64,000 bases of DNA from Polytrichum commune (lineage: Eukaryota > Streptophyta > Polytrichopsida > Polytrichales > Polytrichaceae). Where the stretch lies: positions 48,756,758 to 48,820,757 of the forward strand of contig OX485805.1 in the NCBI GenBank assembly GCA_950295325.1. Reading direction: 5' to 3'. Position 1 is the first letter of the stretch; each line of letters starts with the position of its first letter. The notes beneath the pieces are model-generated. The model saw only the letters and a list, made by a program, of their open reading frames with translations, had not been told where the DNA came from and searched no databases. This document shows, piece after piece, positions 44,801-54,415 of the stretch. Both the position numbers and the translations under genes were made by a program.

Positions 44801-46402
44801 TTCATCAGTTTTAAGACCGCCAAAGAAGATATGTGGGCATTATTTGATTCGTTTTTCATGTTCTCCAACTTTTACCGATTAGATTCACATAACAAAACTC
44901 TTGTTGCATTAGCAAATCTACGATGAAACGATATCAACACTGCTTGTACAAGCCATGGCATACCATAGCAATGAGGCTACGTCATTTCCACCTATCACGG
45001 TGGGTTGAAAGTTAGGATGGGTAGAAAATATTATGGCCCACTATACTTTATGTGTGGGTTTGAAAACTAAGGTGGCTTGTAAATTAATAAACCATAAATA
45101 TCAAAATATATAATGATACATTACTAACATAATATTGAGATTTTGGTATTATATTTATGTGATATCGATATTCTATTCTCCAACCCACAGTAATTCATGT
45201 TTGAGTTAAGAATACCATTTCCATTTTCCTAATTTTGAACATATAGTATTGTGGACTCAAAAGCGACGTGGGTCAAGAAAATTTACATTGATCAAAATTA
45301 TCATGGTATGACAAAATTATAGTGGGTCATAGTTATAATAGATGCAGTAGGTGTAGTTCATCACTAATATATTATTACTTTTTCAATATGAAAACATTGC
45401 TAAATTAAACATCTTGGTGCCATGATGATGATATTCCGATAAATGAAAGCTTTTGATCTACTCGAAGCGACAAATCGAGCACGATGTCATGCTATTTCCG
45501 TCATCATTTATACATGTCAATATTCCTAATATATTTACACAACATGTTTTGAATTGATGATGAAATTCATGTGAAATTTTCAAATATGCCGTACGGAATA
45601 AAATCATATGAACACTCACCTTTTGAATGCATAGCCAAAGAGCGGCTATAAGAGTGTTGGGCACTACCACCTGATGCACATCTCCACCCATTTAAGAGTA
45701 TCACACAAGCAGTGGTAATTTAAGAGACCCATTCACAATGTCCATTCCAAACCTGGCCATCGACTCAACCTGGATAAAGTTCATAAATATATATTTTACT
45801 CTAGCAAAACTTCCTCAAAACAATGCTACAAGTTGCGAGCTTTGTAATTCCAATGTCACCACATTTATTGCTCCAAACAGAGACGGAGTCCAGCTGACAA
45901 TGAACTCAAAACTCAACGCAGCTGCCAGAGCATATATTCAAGGGAAGAAAGAATAGGTAGATACATCTTGGAAGCCGCTGTTTTGTAGAGTTTGACGGAT
46001 TCTTTCCTTCGAATGCGAGGCCGCACGACGATTTGGATCCTCTCTCGAGCTTTGTACCCCTCCCACGCCCTTCAAGACGCAAAACCGCAAAGCAGCGCGA
46101 TATCACTTGTGCGACTCAAATAATCGGAATCAAGAATTGCAGTTTCCAGTGATGTTGGTGATTGCAAATTAGAGCGCTTTACACACGTCTTTACTGAGGA
46201 GATTGTGTATTCTTACCGATAGGATGCGAAGGCAGATGAGGAGTAGAACCACAGTTAGAGCAGAGCCGCACCAAAATCCGGTCCAGAACACGAGCATGAG
46301 GCGGACATGGAATGACATCTTATCTAGAATGTGCAGGAACAGGTTATATATGAAGGCTAGAATCGCCGTCAAATATGGCCACGTTCCCAGACTCCGAATC
46401 AT
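38896..46402 (-). CDS. SMP and C2 domain membrane-tethering protein (plant NTMC2/E-Syt type)
   Basis: Exons, minus strand: 46402-46217, 45670-45620, 44763-44641, 44143-44026, 42990-42881, 42419-42318, 42058-41984, 41846-41764, 41293-41101, 40740-40630, 39033-38896. All have GT-AG borders, phases fit and no stop interrupts, giving about 430 residues. Two hydrophobic segments lie in the first 60 residues. An SMP lipid-binding domain follows, with VDLGTKPPQIT, YQDGLDE, VKNMHLEGTVKLVLKPL and IWPRRFVFP. Then comes one C2 domain (GELKVILMKVEDI, then KGSAFWNETFTVQVEDPETQ, GELIGSGKLPIA, IHGKLFLAITYHPYP). Such proteins tether the ER to the plasma membrane and move lipids. The C2 lacks the usual Asp cluster, so it may not bind calcium. 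The start is the first in-frame ATG; open codons extend 5' of it without an ATG, so an upstream exon is possible. One exon near 45769-45715 (VESMARFGMDIVNG) is uncertain. Confidence 0.85.
39219..39475 (+). repeat. AACCGGTT-family dispersed repeat, copy 1, with a 45-bp duplication
   Basis: GAACAAGCCTATGCCC...ACTTACAGATGA is present twice in tandem (39219-39263 and 39264-39306). It is followed by CCGGTTGAATTTGGAG and the shared block ATTTTAGAGGAATCTAT to CCCAAAAACTTCCCGG. It lies in the last intron of the SMP/C2 gene. Related copies are at 40318-40550, 53095-53340 and, in part, 54546-54615. Confidence 0.65.
39628..39750. repeat. Strong 46-bp-arm hairpin in the last SMP/C2 intron
   Basis: The arms 39628-39673 and 39705-39750 differ at only about three positions. 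They begin TAGAATACACTTCCC and end GGGAAGTGTATTCTA, around a 31-nt loop. Weaker pairing extends a few bases outward. It may be a foldback MITE or a small-RNA hairpin. Confidence 0.8.
40318..40550 (+). repeat. AACCGGTT-family dispersed repeat, copy 2
   Basis: It shares with 53095-53340 the run GTTACAGATGAACTGGTTGA, AAATAACGGGTTGAAGTTCA, AGAGGAATTTATTGA and CCCAAAAACCTCCC. Some CCGGTT sites are changed here. It is located within the intron between 40630 and 39033. Confidence 0.65.
43166..43690. mobile_element. MITE-like element in an SMP/C2 intron
   Basis: The ends TGGGAATCGCATGGTCTTA and, inverted, TAAGACCATGCAAATCCCA match closely. Inside are nested inverted segments (ATGATCTAGAATACT with AGTATACTAGATCAT) and several CGGGTCCCAA-type blocks. 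Flanks TACTG and TAGTG might be an imperfect duplication. The superfamily is not clear. Confidence 0.5.
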
Positions 46403-47316
46403 CTTGGTCCACTTCCTCCCTCTCGGAACCCGCCGTGCTCTCCGCCGAAACGCACAAAGCCGCTCCAAGTCGGAATTTCCACACTCCTTCTGGCGTTTTG
46501 GTGATCGTGAGCTGAATGTGAGACTACGAACCAGATACCGTAACCCAACACGTACAGACTTCCTCAGGTCCTTCGCTCTTCACCAATTCCTTCTCCGGTC
46601 GGTAAGTGCTCGCGACTAAGAAGAAGAAAATGAAGAAGAAGAAGCCTCTGGGAAATAGGAGTTTCGAAAGAGTTTCCAGCACGCTTGCAGACACCAGGTA
46701 CAGACTTCAAAGTTCGAACTTCACCGACCTTGGAACACAGAGCTTCCCCGAACTTCACCGAACTTGGAACACAGAGATTCCCCAAATGTGCTCAAACACA
46801 GAGCTTCCCCGACAAGACGACAATTCCCGAATTTAATGTGAGCCTGTTGTCATTCCAGACCCAGAGTCCAGAAATCAGCGCACACTTCAGAACCCTTCAC
46901 AAAGTCCTGATCGATCACCCCAGGCCTCCGTGTTTTCAAAGACGCAAGGGAATCAGTGCACCGAGAATCCTTACAGTTGTCACTTGTATTGTTGGGACTC
47001 GGTGTCTGTATGCAAGCAGAATCCAAAGTTAGTAGTGTCGGTACAAGAACTATAAACTTCTGAAACCCGGCGGCCAGTGTGTTGTTTGACAAATTTCATT
47101 TGACGTTCAACTTCAAATCCAAAGTGTCACCTGACGTTTTCAAAAACAAAATGAATGTCAATTGACATATACGTTTTATTTTAAAATGTCACCTCAATTT
47201 TGGGTTACATAATAATTTAGAAAACCTAATATTTTGGATATTCAAAATACAATTTTGATTTGTAACAAAAATAACTACTAATCGAGCGCAAGTATCCTTT
47301 GTTCTTGTATGTTTCT
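46403..47316. other. Upstream region of the SMP/C2 gene
   Basis: Contains the presumed promoter and 5' UTR. An open frame continuous with exon 1 reaches up to about 46590 without an ATG, including RKSVRVGLRYLVRSLTFSSR, so an upstream coding exon is conceivable. CTTCACCGAACTTGGAACAC-type units recur at 46718-46775. I could not place a TATA box. Confidence 0.4.
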
Positions 47317-47719
47317 TCAAATGTTGAAGATGGTAGTCCAATCCATTGCATCTACTTCAAGCCCACAAAGAGAGACCCACATGAGAGCATCAGGTGTCTT
47401 CAAGTCCAACTTATTGCGCAAGTGGCTTTTGATTGCATTTTGTTTGGAAAATCCTCTCTTACAAATAGCTATACTTGATGGAATGAGTATTTGTACTACA
47501 ACCCAGCCACCCATTTATTTTGTTGGCAAAACGATCCAACATTTGAAACTCTGGAAAAGCTCTAGCTGCATCTCCTACAACTAAAGCTTCATGATACGCA
47601 ATACAATGCACATTTATGAGAGTTGGAACTTCTACACACATTCTAGTTGTTAGTCTTGTACGGTGTCTCGTCATACTAAAAGCCCCATCATTGGCTAAAG
47701 CTATTTGGTTGAAAGACAT
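47317..47719 (-). pseudogene. hAT transposase remnant with internal deletion
   Basis: The 5' part (47719-47475) reads IALANDGAFSMTRH, then LINVHCIAYHEALVVGDAAR, typical of DUF4371/zinc-finger-862-like hAT transposases. The catalytic middle is missing. The frame then changes to the C-terminal dimerisation block CKRGFSKQNAIKSHLRNKL, DALMWVSLCGLEV (47460-47317). A deletion has joined the two parts. Related C-terminal remnants lie at 55266-55690, 61697-61850 and 62043-62243. Confidence 0.72.
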
Positions 47720-48126
47720 TCAATGCATTTTCTCCAAGAGTCCAGTGACAAACTCATACATTGATTTTGTTGTACCATTTCAAAGAAGCAAAAACTCAAC
47801 AAATCTTGTAACATGAGGTCCTTTCTCATTATTTGATAAATAAACAACATACAAAAATTAAGTATTATTCAATAGTTTGATCAGGAGCCTCATTTATCAT
47901 CAAAGAATAAAATTGGGAGGATTGTGATTTGTTTGAAGTCCATCACCAATATTTTTTGAAATAGCCCATTAAAATTCCAATGTTACATACCATGAAGTAT
48001 ATGAGTCATATTCATCATCAATAAGTATATTTGGAATCTATAATAATAAAAGCAATTGGTATGTGTCTTGATAATACAAAATTGAATGATCATTTCATAT
48101 TATAAAATATAGAATTTTCATCACAA
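47720..48126. other. No feature recognised
   Basis: AT-rich sequence between the hAT remnant and the first TA-flanked element. It probably includes more decayed hAT coding DNA (minus-strand FHHK-like codons) but nothing convincing. Confidence 0.35.
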
Positions 48127-48128
48127 TA

Positions 48129-48491
48129 CCGTAACACCATAGCAGGTTCGCCACCTGCCGCACGAATATTTAATTTTTTTGAAAAAATAAGGTTCGCGTT
48201 CCAAAAATAGATTTTTTTTGAAATTCGTCTTCTCATTTATTAGATTAAAAATCATTCGTGTTTAGGGTGGGAAAGATGTGCAGAAATTCCATCCTAATTG
48301 GGTTTTTCATCCATTTATGGCGGCCCAACTTGTTCAAACCTAAGTCATTACCCTAATCATGATTTTCTGTCTTTTCGTTTTTATCACAGTATAATTTGAG
48401 AGTTATTCGTTTCTCTTTGCCTATAATTTCTGTTTTTTTACGTTTTTTTTGGGGGGAATTATTTATGAACGAACCTGCTATGGTGTTACGG
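48129..48491. mobile_element. TA-flanked inverted-repeat element, copy 1 (363 bp)
   Basis: The ends CCGTAACACCATAGCAGG and CCTGCTATGGTGTTACGG are perfect inverted repeats of at least 22 bp (through TTCG). TA lies directly outside on both sides (48127-48128 and 48492-48493), as for Tc1/mariner-type insertions. It has no coding capacity. It shares end sequence with 50437-51378. Confidence 0.82.
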
Positions 48492-48493
48492 TA

Positions 48494-49453
48494 ATGATTC
48501 TTGATTTATCTCTACCTACATGATATTTAGCCCTTAAATCACTGGAGGTGCATTTACACGTTCAAAAAAAAACCTTGAATGGTGACTATTTTGAGCACAT
48601 TCTCCAATCTCATCCATAACATATGATGATGTCTTTATGGTGTCCACACTCAACTAACTTACAATTAGTGACCTCACCATACAAAACTCAAATAATTCTA
48701 TTGAAAACAAAAAACCACACCACACCCATTTAACCTTCAATCACAAGGTTCCAAAGACGAAAAATGAGAAGCTCAATAAGAGATGGAGCTAGAAACCCCA
48801 ATGGGTGCCAAAGTTTTCAAGTTCAGGTTTCAACTAGGCCGATGAGAAGGTGTCAATAAGGATCATTACATAGTTTTCTCAGGAAAGTTGTTCACAATAA
48901 CCTTCGAATCAGAACCAATGCTCCATGTGCTAGCTAGGAATTCACTTACAGAGGCAAAACAGAAAGAAAAACATCATCATGTGTCATTAATGATGAGCCT
49001 ACTCGGAGCATGTCTTGCAGTTGAGGCATCTATTGGCATCGTAATAAGCAAGGCTTCTAGCAATGTGATGAAATACAACAATTTGTGTTGAAACAGAACC
49101 TTGCAAAGTGGGATATCTCTACTGTTTGCAAGTCAAAAAATTGGTATAGCCTTCCCAGTTACAAAGGAAATTATAAGAATAAGGCTAAACTTAAATAAGT
49201 AAGTGAGTGTAGGCAGTTCTCCTATTATTATGGGTTATGTTTTCTGGATATTTGAGCTGCAATTTATAGTACTTAAGTTGCCTAGTGATATGCGTCATTT
49301 CAATTTCTAGCGTGTCAACTGACGTGTGTTTTTTTTCTTCCCTTCACAGTATGTGTCAACTTCTAAATTGTGCGTGTCAATTGACGTGCATTTTTATTGT
49401 GTGAGTTTTTGCGTGTCAAAAGTGAAAAACTTGCAAAAGCTTTGTCAAAAATA
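48494..49453. other. No gene recognised
   Basis: A 67-codon plus-strand frame at 48888-49091 has no family motif. Around 49305-49420, CGTGTCAACTGACGTG and CGTGTCAATTGACGTG-like palindromes occur. They are short and may be remnants of another MITE. Confidence 0.35.
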
Positions 49454-49910
49454 CAGCTTGCTTTGGAGGCTTCATACTATGCCTGGCCAAAGGCTCCAAT
49501 TCCTATCGTTGATTGGTTATTTTCAGCCCAACTCTTTGGACTCTCAACAAAGTTTGGCCATTCAATCCCATGGCCTCTCGACTTGGACGATCATAGTGTG
49601 AAATGGCCCTAAGTATGGAATCATGGGTTATAGTAAAGCCCACTTGAGTCTCATAACAATATTCATATCCATAACAATGTTATCTGAGACTGATAGTATT
49701 CCACACAATATTTTGTGGGATACTCTTAGTCCCACATACCATTGTTATGGATATGAGGGCCACTTCGCACTATGGCCGTCCAAGTCGAGAGGCCGTGGGA
49801 TTGAGTGGCCAAACTTTATTGAGAGTCCAAAGAAATGGGTTGAAAATAGCCAATAAAATATAGTAACTAGAGCCTTTGGCTGGGCATAGTGTGAAGCCTC
49901 CAAAGGCCAA
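49454..49910. repeat. Inverted repeat with a MITE in its loop
   Basis: Arms 49454-49611 and 49754-49910 are about 85% complementary; for example, CTCTCGACTTGGACG in the left arm faces CGTCCAAGTCGAGAG in the right. The loop contains the palindromic element 49664-49755. Weak relatives of the arm sequence recur at 50100-50215. Confidence 0.75.
49664..49755. mobile_element. Small palindromic MITE (relative of 37453-37609)
   Basis: A perfect 16-bp end repeat, CATATCCATAACAATG and its reverse complement, encloses nested complementary segments (GAGACT/AGTCCC-like, AGTATTCCACA/TGTGGGATACT). It resembles the 37.45-kb foldback: both read ATTCAKATCCATWACARTGTT in from the end. Confidence 0.65.
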
Positions 49911-50214
49911 GCCCAAACCCAAAGGAGCATCCCACTTTATTCCTTGCCCAAAACAACCCCTCGAATCCAATGGCCAAGATCTTGTCAATGATTGATTTTT
50001 TCAATGAAAAAAAACCGACAACCCCTCGATCATGGTTTGGGTTTCCATTCCCATATGACCCAAACTTCCTTCGAGAGTCCGTCGCCTTCGTCAAAAAGCA
50101 AGCATTTTGAAGTACGACATCCTTCGGACTTTGGCCTTAGTGTGAAGGGTCAAGAGGCCGAACTCTTGGTTTCTTGCGATATGATTGGTGGAATCGATGA
50201 CCATAGTGTGAAGT

Positions 50215-50430
50215 GCCCCAGGCACCACGGGCCTTGGCTTGGTGGTTAGGGCTCATGGCCCCCAATGAGGAGGTTGTGGGTTCTATTCCCCATGCCGGCG
50301 TGGTGCTCACCACCTTAGTCCACCCAACTATGGTGGGGGGTCCTTGGACCTTGTTGTATGGGTACCTCAAAGCCCTTTGGGGGGATACCATGTCCGGTAT
50401 CTTCAAGGCACTAGTGGCTAGCTAGGAACT
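50215..50430 (+). mobile_element. tRNA-derived SINE-like sequence
   Basis: A box-like TGGCTTGGTGGTTAGGGC at about 50235 and B box-like GTGGGTTCTATTCCCC at about 50275 have pol III promoter spacing of about 40 bp. GTCCACCC and a non-tRNA body follow. The body ends near GGCACTAGTGGCTAGC, just before the next element. No A/T tail or target duplication is visible. An open frame across it (50213-50425) is fortuitous. Confidence 0.5.
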
Positions 50431-50436
50431 TGTATA

Positions 50437-51378
50437 CCGTAGTTTACTAGCAGGTTCGGCAACTTGCTGCCTAATATTTAATTAAAGTTCAAAAAGTAGG
50501 TTCGGCACCTAAAAATAGTATATTCATATTTTAGGCAATTTTCTCTTTTAATTTTTAAAATTCGGCTTAAATTCATTTTTAATTTTCTATTTAAGCTTAT
50601 ATCTTGTACATCTCTCTTGCATTAAATGACAAGTAAGATGTGAGTGAAGAGTTGAGAATGCTCTGTGCTTTATCCAAGTAGAGTGGAGTTGTGTTCAACA
50701 ATGCATATGGGATATGCAAACTTTGAGGTGAAGCACCTAGTTAGACTTCATTTTTATAACACGCATAACTTTTTCACAGAGTCTTCAAATGACATAAACT
50801 TTGTTGGAGGTGAAAGATTACTTGATTTCTAAACTTTTCTTAGACCAACAAAGTTCCAAAAAAGTTGATCTTCTATGCACAAATGAGCTCCAAAAAACTG
50901 TTATGAACGCATTTTAATTTTTTGATCTTTACACGGCTGCAATGTTTTGTCCATATCTTTTGCATAAAGACTTATTTTGACACAAAACTTGTTGGAGGTG
51001 GAAGAAGGATTGATTTCTCAACTTTTGTTAGTTGGACAAAATTCTATAAAACTTCATCTTCTATGCTCAATTGGACTCCAAAAATTTGTGTACAACACAT
51101 TTGAAAAGCCTCACCTAGAGTCTTGCTACTTCTTAACCCATATTCTTTGTGGACTAATGTAAGTGAGCTTGATTACAAAAGGAGCACCTTCTCTCTTTCA
51201 AAATTCACATATGCTTCCACTGTAAGTAAAACTCTAGTGAGAAGTAAAAATTTATTACTTTTTGGCAATTTTGAAAAATAATTAATTTTATATTCGGCAA
51301 AAAATGCCAATAATTTTCCAAAATTTTAGGCATCTATTTTTAGAATTATTTTGTGCCGAACCTGCTATTAAACTACGG
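50437..51378. mobile_element. TA-flanked inverted-repeat element, copy 2 (942 bp)
   Basis: The ends CCGTAGTTTACTAGCAGG and, inverted, CCGTAGTTTAATAGCAGG continue into TTCGGCA on both sides. TA flanks both ends (50435-50436 and 51379-51380). The subterminal GCAACTTGCTGCCTAATATT resembles GCCACCTGCCGCACGAATAT in copy 1. No transposase is encoded. Two blocks, at about 50720-50900 and 50935-51070, are duplicates of each other (CAAA.TT.TTGGAGGTG, GTTGATCTTCTATGCAC-like). Confidence 0.82.
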
Positions 51379-51570
51379 TAGTGTGTCACTATAGTGTCCA
51401 TCCTCGAAAGGGGAGAGTAGTATTTGTCCCAATGTCCCCTTGTCCGGTGGGCATCGGGTCATTGGCATTACGAAGGGACACTTTATTCATGCCGGCCCCT
51501 TGCTAAAAAGGGATTGGAGTTTCTATCTATCTGAAGTGCCCCTGAATAATGTTATGCTTAAACATCCTTA

Positions 51571-52790
51571 GGGCAAGCCCAGTGGTCCTGGATCTGCATC
51601 TGCATCTACACTTTTTCATCCGAATTGCAGATGCAGATCCAGGAACTTCACCCAGTGGTCCCGCATAACTGCTGTTGTGGATGAAAAATAAACCAGGAAC
51701 TGCAGCCCTCCCTGCATAACGTCGACTTATGCAGGGAGGCTGCTATCAGAATAAGTTAAGGGTCATTATTATACCTTGCCAGATAAGACAAGCCAATTAA
51801 AAGAATTATGCCTGTCTTTCGTAGGTACATGGGTAGATAGGCTAAAGTAATTCTCCGCGTGAACTACACATGAACTGCTTGGGTTTGAGAAATTACCAGT
51901 TGAGGTTTGGGGATTCAGGAAAATTACCCTTTACAAATGAACCGGTTGAAGATGACTTCAAAAAAATCACATATCGCAAATGAGCCGGTTGAGTTTATGA
52001 AATAACTGGTTGGGTTTGAGAAATTACCGGTTCAGGTTAGGTAACCAGCTGAGTTTGAGAAGCAACTGGTTGATGCTTAGGGTGCACGGTAACACAGATC
52101 TACAGATGATCCGGTTGAGTTTGAGAAGCAACCAATTGATGCTTAGGGTGCACAGTAAAAAAATATTTACAGAAGATTTGTACGAGTTTGAGAAGTAACC
52201 GGCTGAGTTTGAGAAGCAACCAATTGATGCTTAGGGTGCACAGTAAAAACAGATTTACAGAAGATTTGTATGAGTTTGAGAAGCAACCGGTTGATGCTTA
52301 GGGTGCACAGTAAAAAAATATTTACAGAAGATTTGTATGAGTTTGAGAAGCAACCAGTTGATGCTTAGGGTGCACAGTAAAAACAGATTTACAGAAGATT
52401 TGTATGAGTTTAAGAAGCAACCGGTTGATGCTTAGGGTGCACAGTAAAAAAAGATTTATAGAAGATTTGTATGAGTTTGAGAAGTAACCGGCTGAGTTTG
52501 CGAAGCAACCAGTTGATGCTTAGGGTGCACAGTAAAAACATATTTACAGAAGATTTGTATGAGTTTGAGAAGCAACCGGTTGATGCTTAGGGTGCACAGT
52601 AACACATATCTACAGATGATCCGGTTGAGTTTGAGAAGTAACCAGTTCATGTTTACTCTTTGCCGGAAATCCAAAAGTAAAGAATGCAGGATGAGTGGCA
52701 GTTTTGCCTGGGTCTGCATCTGCATCCTGGAGGGAGGCCACTTTTCATTCCTGGATGCAGATGCAGATCCAGGAATGACTGGGCTTGCTC
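51571..52790. mobile_element. Harbinger-like non-autonomous element carrying an internal satellite
   Basis: The ends GGGCAAGCCCAGTGGTCCTG and, inverted, GAGCAAGCCCAGTCATTCCTG continue into GATCTGCATCTGCATC on both sides. TTA flanks both ends (51568-51570 and 52791-52793), the 3-bp target typical of PIF/Harbinger elements. Each end is itself a hairpin, because GCAGATGCAGATCC also recurs in the opposite sense a short distance inside. The interior is a 67/88-bp tandem repeat. No transposase is present. Confidence 0.78.
52040..52660. repeat. 67-bp satellite with 88-bp variants and AACCGGTT sites
   Basis: GATGCTTAGGGTGCAC occurs at 52072, 52138, 52226, 52293, 52360, 52427, 52515 and 52582, with spacings 66, 88, 67, 67, 67, 88 and 67. 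The 88-bp units contain an extra 21 bp, GAGTTTGAGAAGTAACCGGC plus T. Units end GAAGCAACCGGTT or CAGTT/CAATT variants. The pattern is an incipient higher-order repeat. Confidence 0.85.
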
Positions 52791-52793
52791 TTA

Positions 52794-53455
52794 ACAACTC
52801 AATTTTTAAAGTTCTTTTTGCCTAAGTGCGGAGCCTCCACAGAAAAATAGAAGATGACGTCATGTATGACATGTATGACATGTGATGACGTCGTCAGTCA
52901 GCGTCCTTGTTGACAATGAGTGGGTGTAGTGGGGTTCGTTTGTCAACGTCTTCCAAATAAAGAAACATCAATAGAAACCACTCGTAAACTATATATGGAG
53001 GCCCCAAATTAGGAACAACAAAAGCTTAAAGGCCACCCCTGTGACACTCTGCGGGCAATTGGGGATGTGGCGCTTTTGTCCTTAATTATGTCCGTTAGGC
53101 CAATAGGCAGCAATGATCGGAGAGAACCAGCAGTTAGTTACAGATGAACCGGTTGAGTTTGAGAAATAACCGGTTGAAGTTCAAGACTGCAGGAAAATTA
53201 TCGATCATTTTAGAGGAATTTATGGAATATACCCCGATTTAATAAAGGAAAACCGGAGGATGTCAAGATGTAACCGGTTGGACTTGCAAACACTAGGATT
53301 TTAGCCGATTATGACCAAAAATCTCCCCGATCACTGATAGGCAGTACCAGGGCTGATTTTTCACAATTTTTTTGCATGTCCACGTCCGAAAACCTTGAAT
53401 TGAAAGGCAAAAAAATTTGCAACCCGTTCCAAAACCGGTAATTTCTAAACCAACC
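52794..53455. other. Intergenic, with AACCGGTT-family copy 3
   Basis: At 53095-53340 lies the best copy of the dispersed family: GTTACAGATGAACCGGTTGA, AAATAACCGGTTGAAGTTCA, AGAGGAATTTATGGA, AAATCTCCCCGATCACTGAT. At 52862-52885 GACATGTATGACATGTGATG is a short tandem. No gene is seen. Confidence 0.5.
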
Positions 53456-54410
53456 TGTAACGAACCTCTCACCGGTTTATCACCAACTTCCACACTAACA
53501 CGTATCAACCCAAAACAATCATAGACCAAGTATGTTTTGGTTAAAGCTCAACCACCCGACCATAGGAGAGAGACCAAAGGTCCTCTCTCCTCCCCCGAGC
53601 TTCTTCTTATGCCGAAGCACTACTTTTACTTTCTATCTTTACATATAGTAAAAGTATCATATTCATAGCTCTATCTTTTAGTTCTACTATGAATCTTCTA
53701 TCTTTGGTTCTTCTAGAACCTTCTTCCATCTCTTATCTCAATCTCATTCTTCCAATTGGAATTGTCTAATTCCAATTGGATTCATCCATCCTTCTTTCTA
53801 GTTGGAATTGTCTAATTCCAACTAAATTCATCCATTCATTCTTCTAGTTGGAATTGTCTAATTCTAACTAGATCCATCTATTCATTAAGAGTTGTCTAAC
53901 TCCGATGAATAACATTCATCTTTCCAATTCTGGAGCGGTCCAACTCCAATGCACCTCATCGAGAGTTGTCTAACTCATGTGCACATGTTCTCAATATGGA
54001 ATGGTCTAATTCCAATGCACTATATGCGGAGCTGTCTAACTCCAGTGCACATGTTGTCAATCTGGAGTTGTCTAACTCCAATCCATCCATCTTCAACTAG
54101 GAGTTGTCTAGCTCCCATCATCCTCCGCTTACACACTGGCACATGTGGTTAGAATATTCAATTATCCATCAATATTGGTATTTACCTTACAATGACACTA
54201 CCGTCGATGACTAGGTGTCCATACACCCAACCTCGTCATCATGGTATACATTAAATGTCACATTGTCAATTAGCCTTGTCGTTGAGGACGCCTCGTCGTC
54301 GTAGGATGGCAACTAGGTGTAGTTACTTTACAATATCATATTGTCAATTAGCCTCGTCGTTGAGGACGCCTCGTCATCGTAGGATGGTAACTAGGTATAG
54401 TTACATTACA
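53456..54410 (-). repeat. Solo LTR with TSD CAACC and a hairpin array
   Basis: A TGTAACGAACC...TAGTTACATTACA sequence of 955 bp is flanked by CAACC on both sides (53451-53455 and 54411-54415). It is homologous to the LTR at 56538-57355, so it is a solo LTR left by recombination between two LTRs. Between 53750 and 54120 it holds about ten small hairpins with a GTCT-type loop. Near its right end two copies of an 82-bp unit (54262-54410) have been added relative to the other LTR. Confidence 0.88.
54262..54410. repeat. Two-copy tandem duplication within the solo LTR
   Basis: ATTGTCAATTAGCCTTGTCG...GTAGTTACTTTACA is repeated as ATTGTCAATTAGCCTCGTCG...TATAGTTACATTACA. The unit is about 82 bp with about 93% identity. 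Each unit ends in the TTACA that also ends the LTR. Confidence 0.78.
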
Positions 54411-54415
54411 CAACC

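Noticed and set aside
46169-46468. SMP/C2 start at 46468
   Set aside because: The codon there is TTG; the first in-frame ATG is at 46402, so I used that and noted a possible upstream exon.
50228-50310. Functional tRNA gene
   Set aside because: A and B boxes are present, but the acceptor and anticodon arms do not pair convincingly and no CCA-proximal stem is seen; SINE-like is a better fit.
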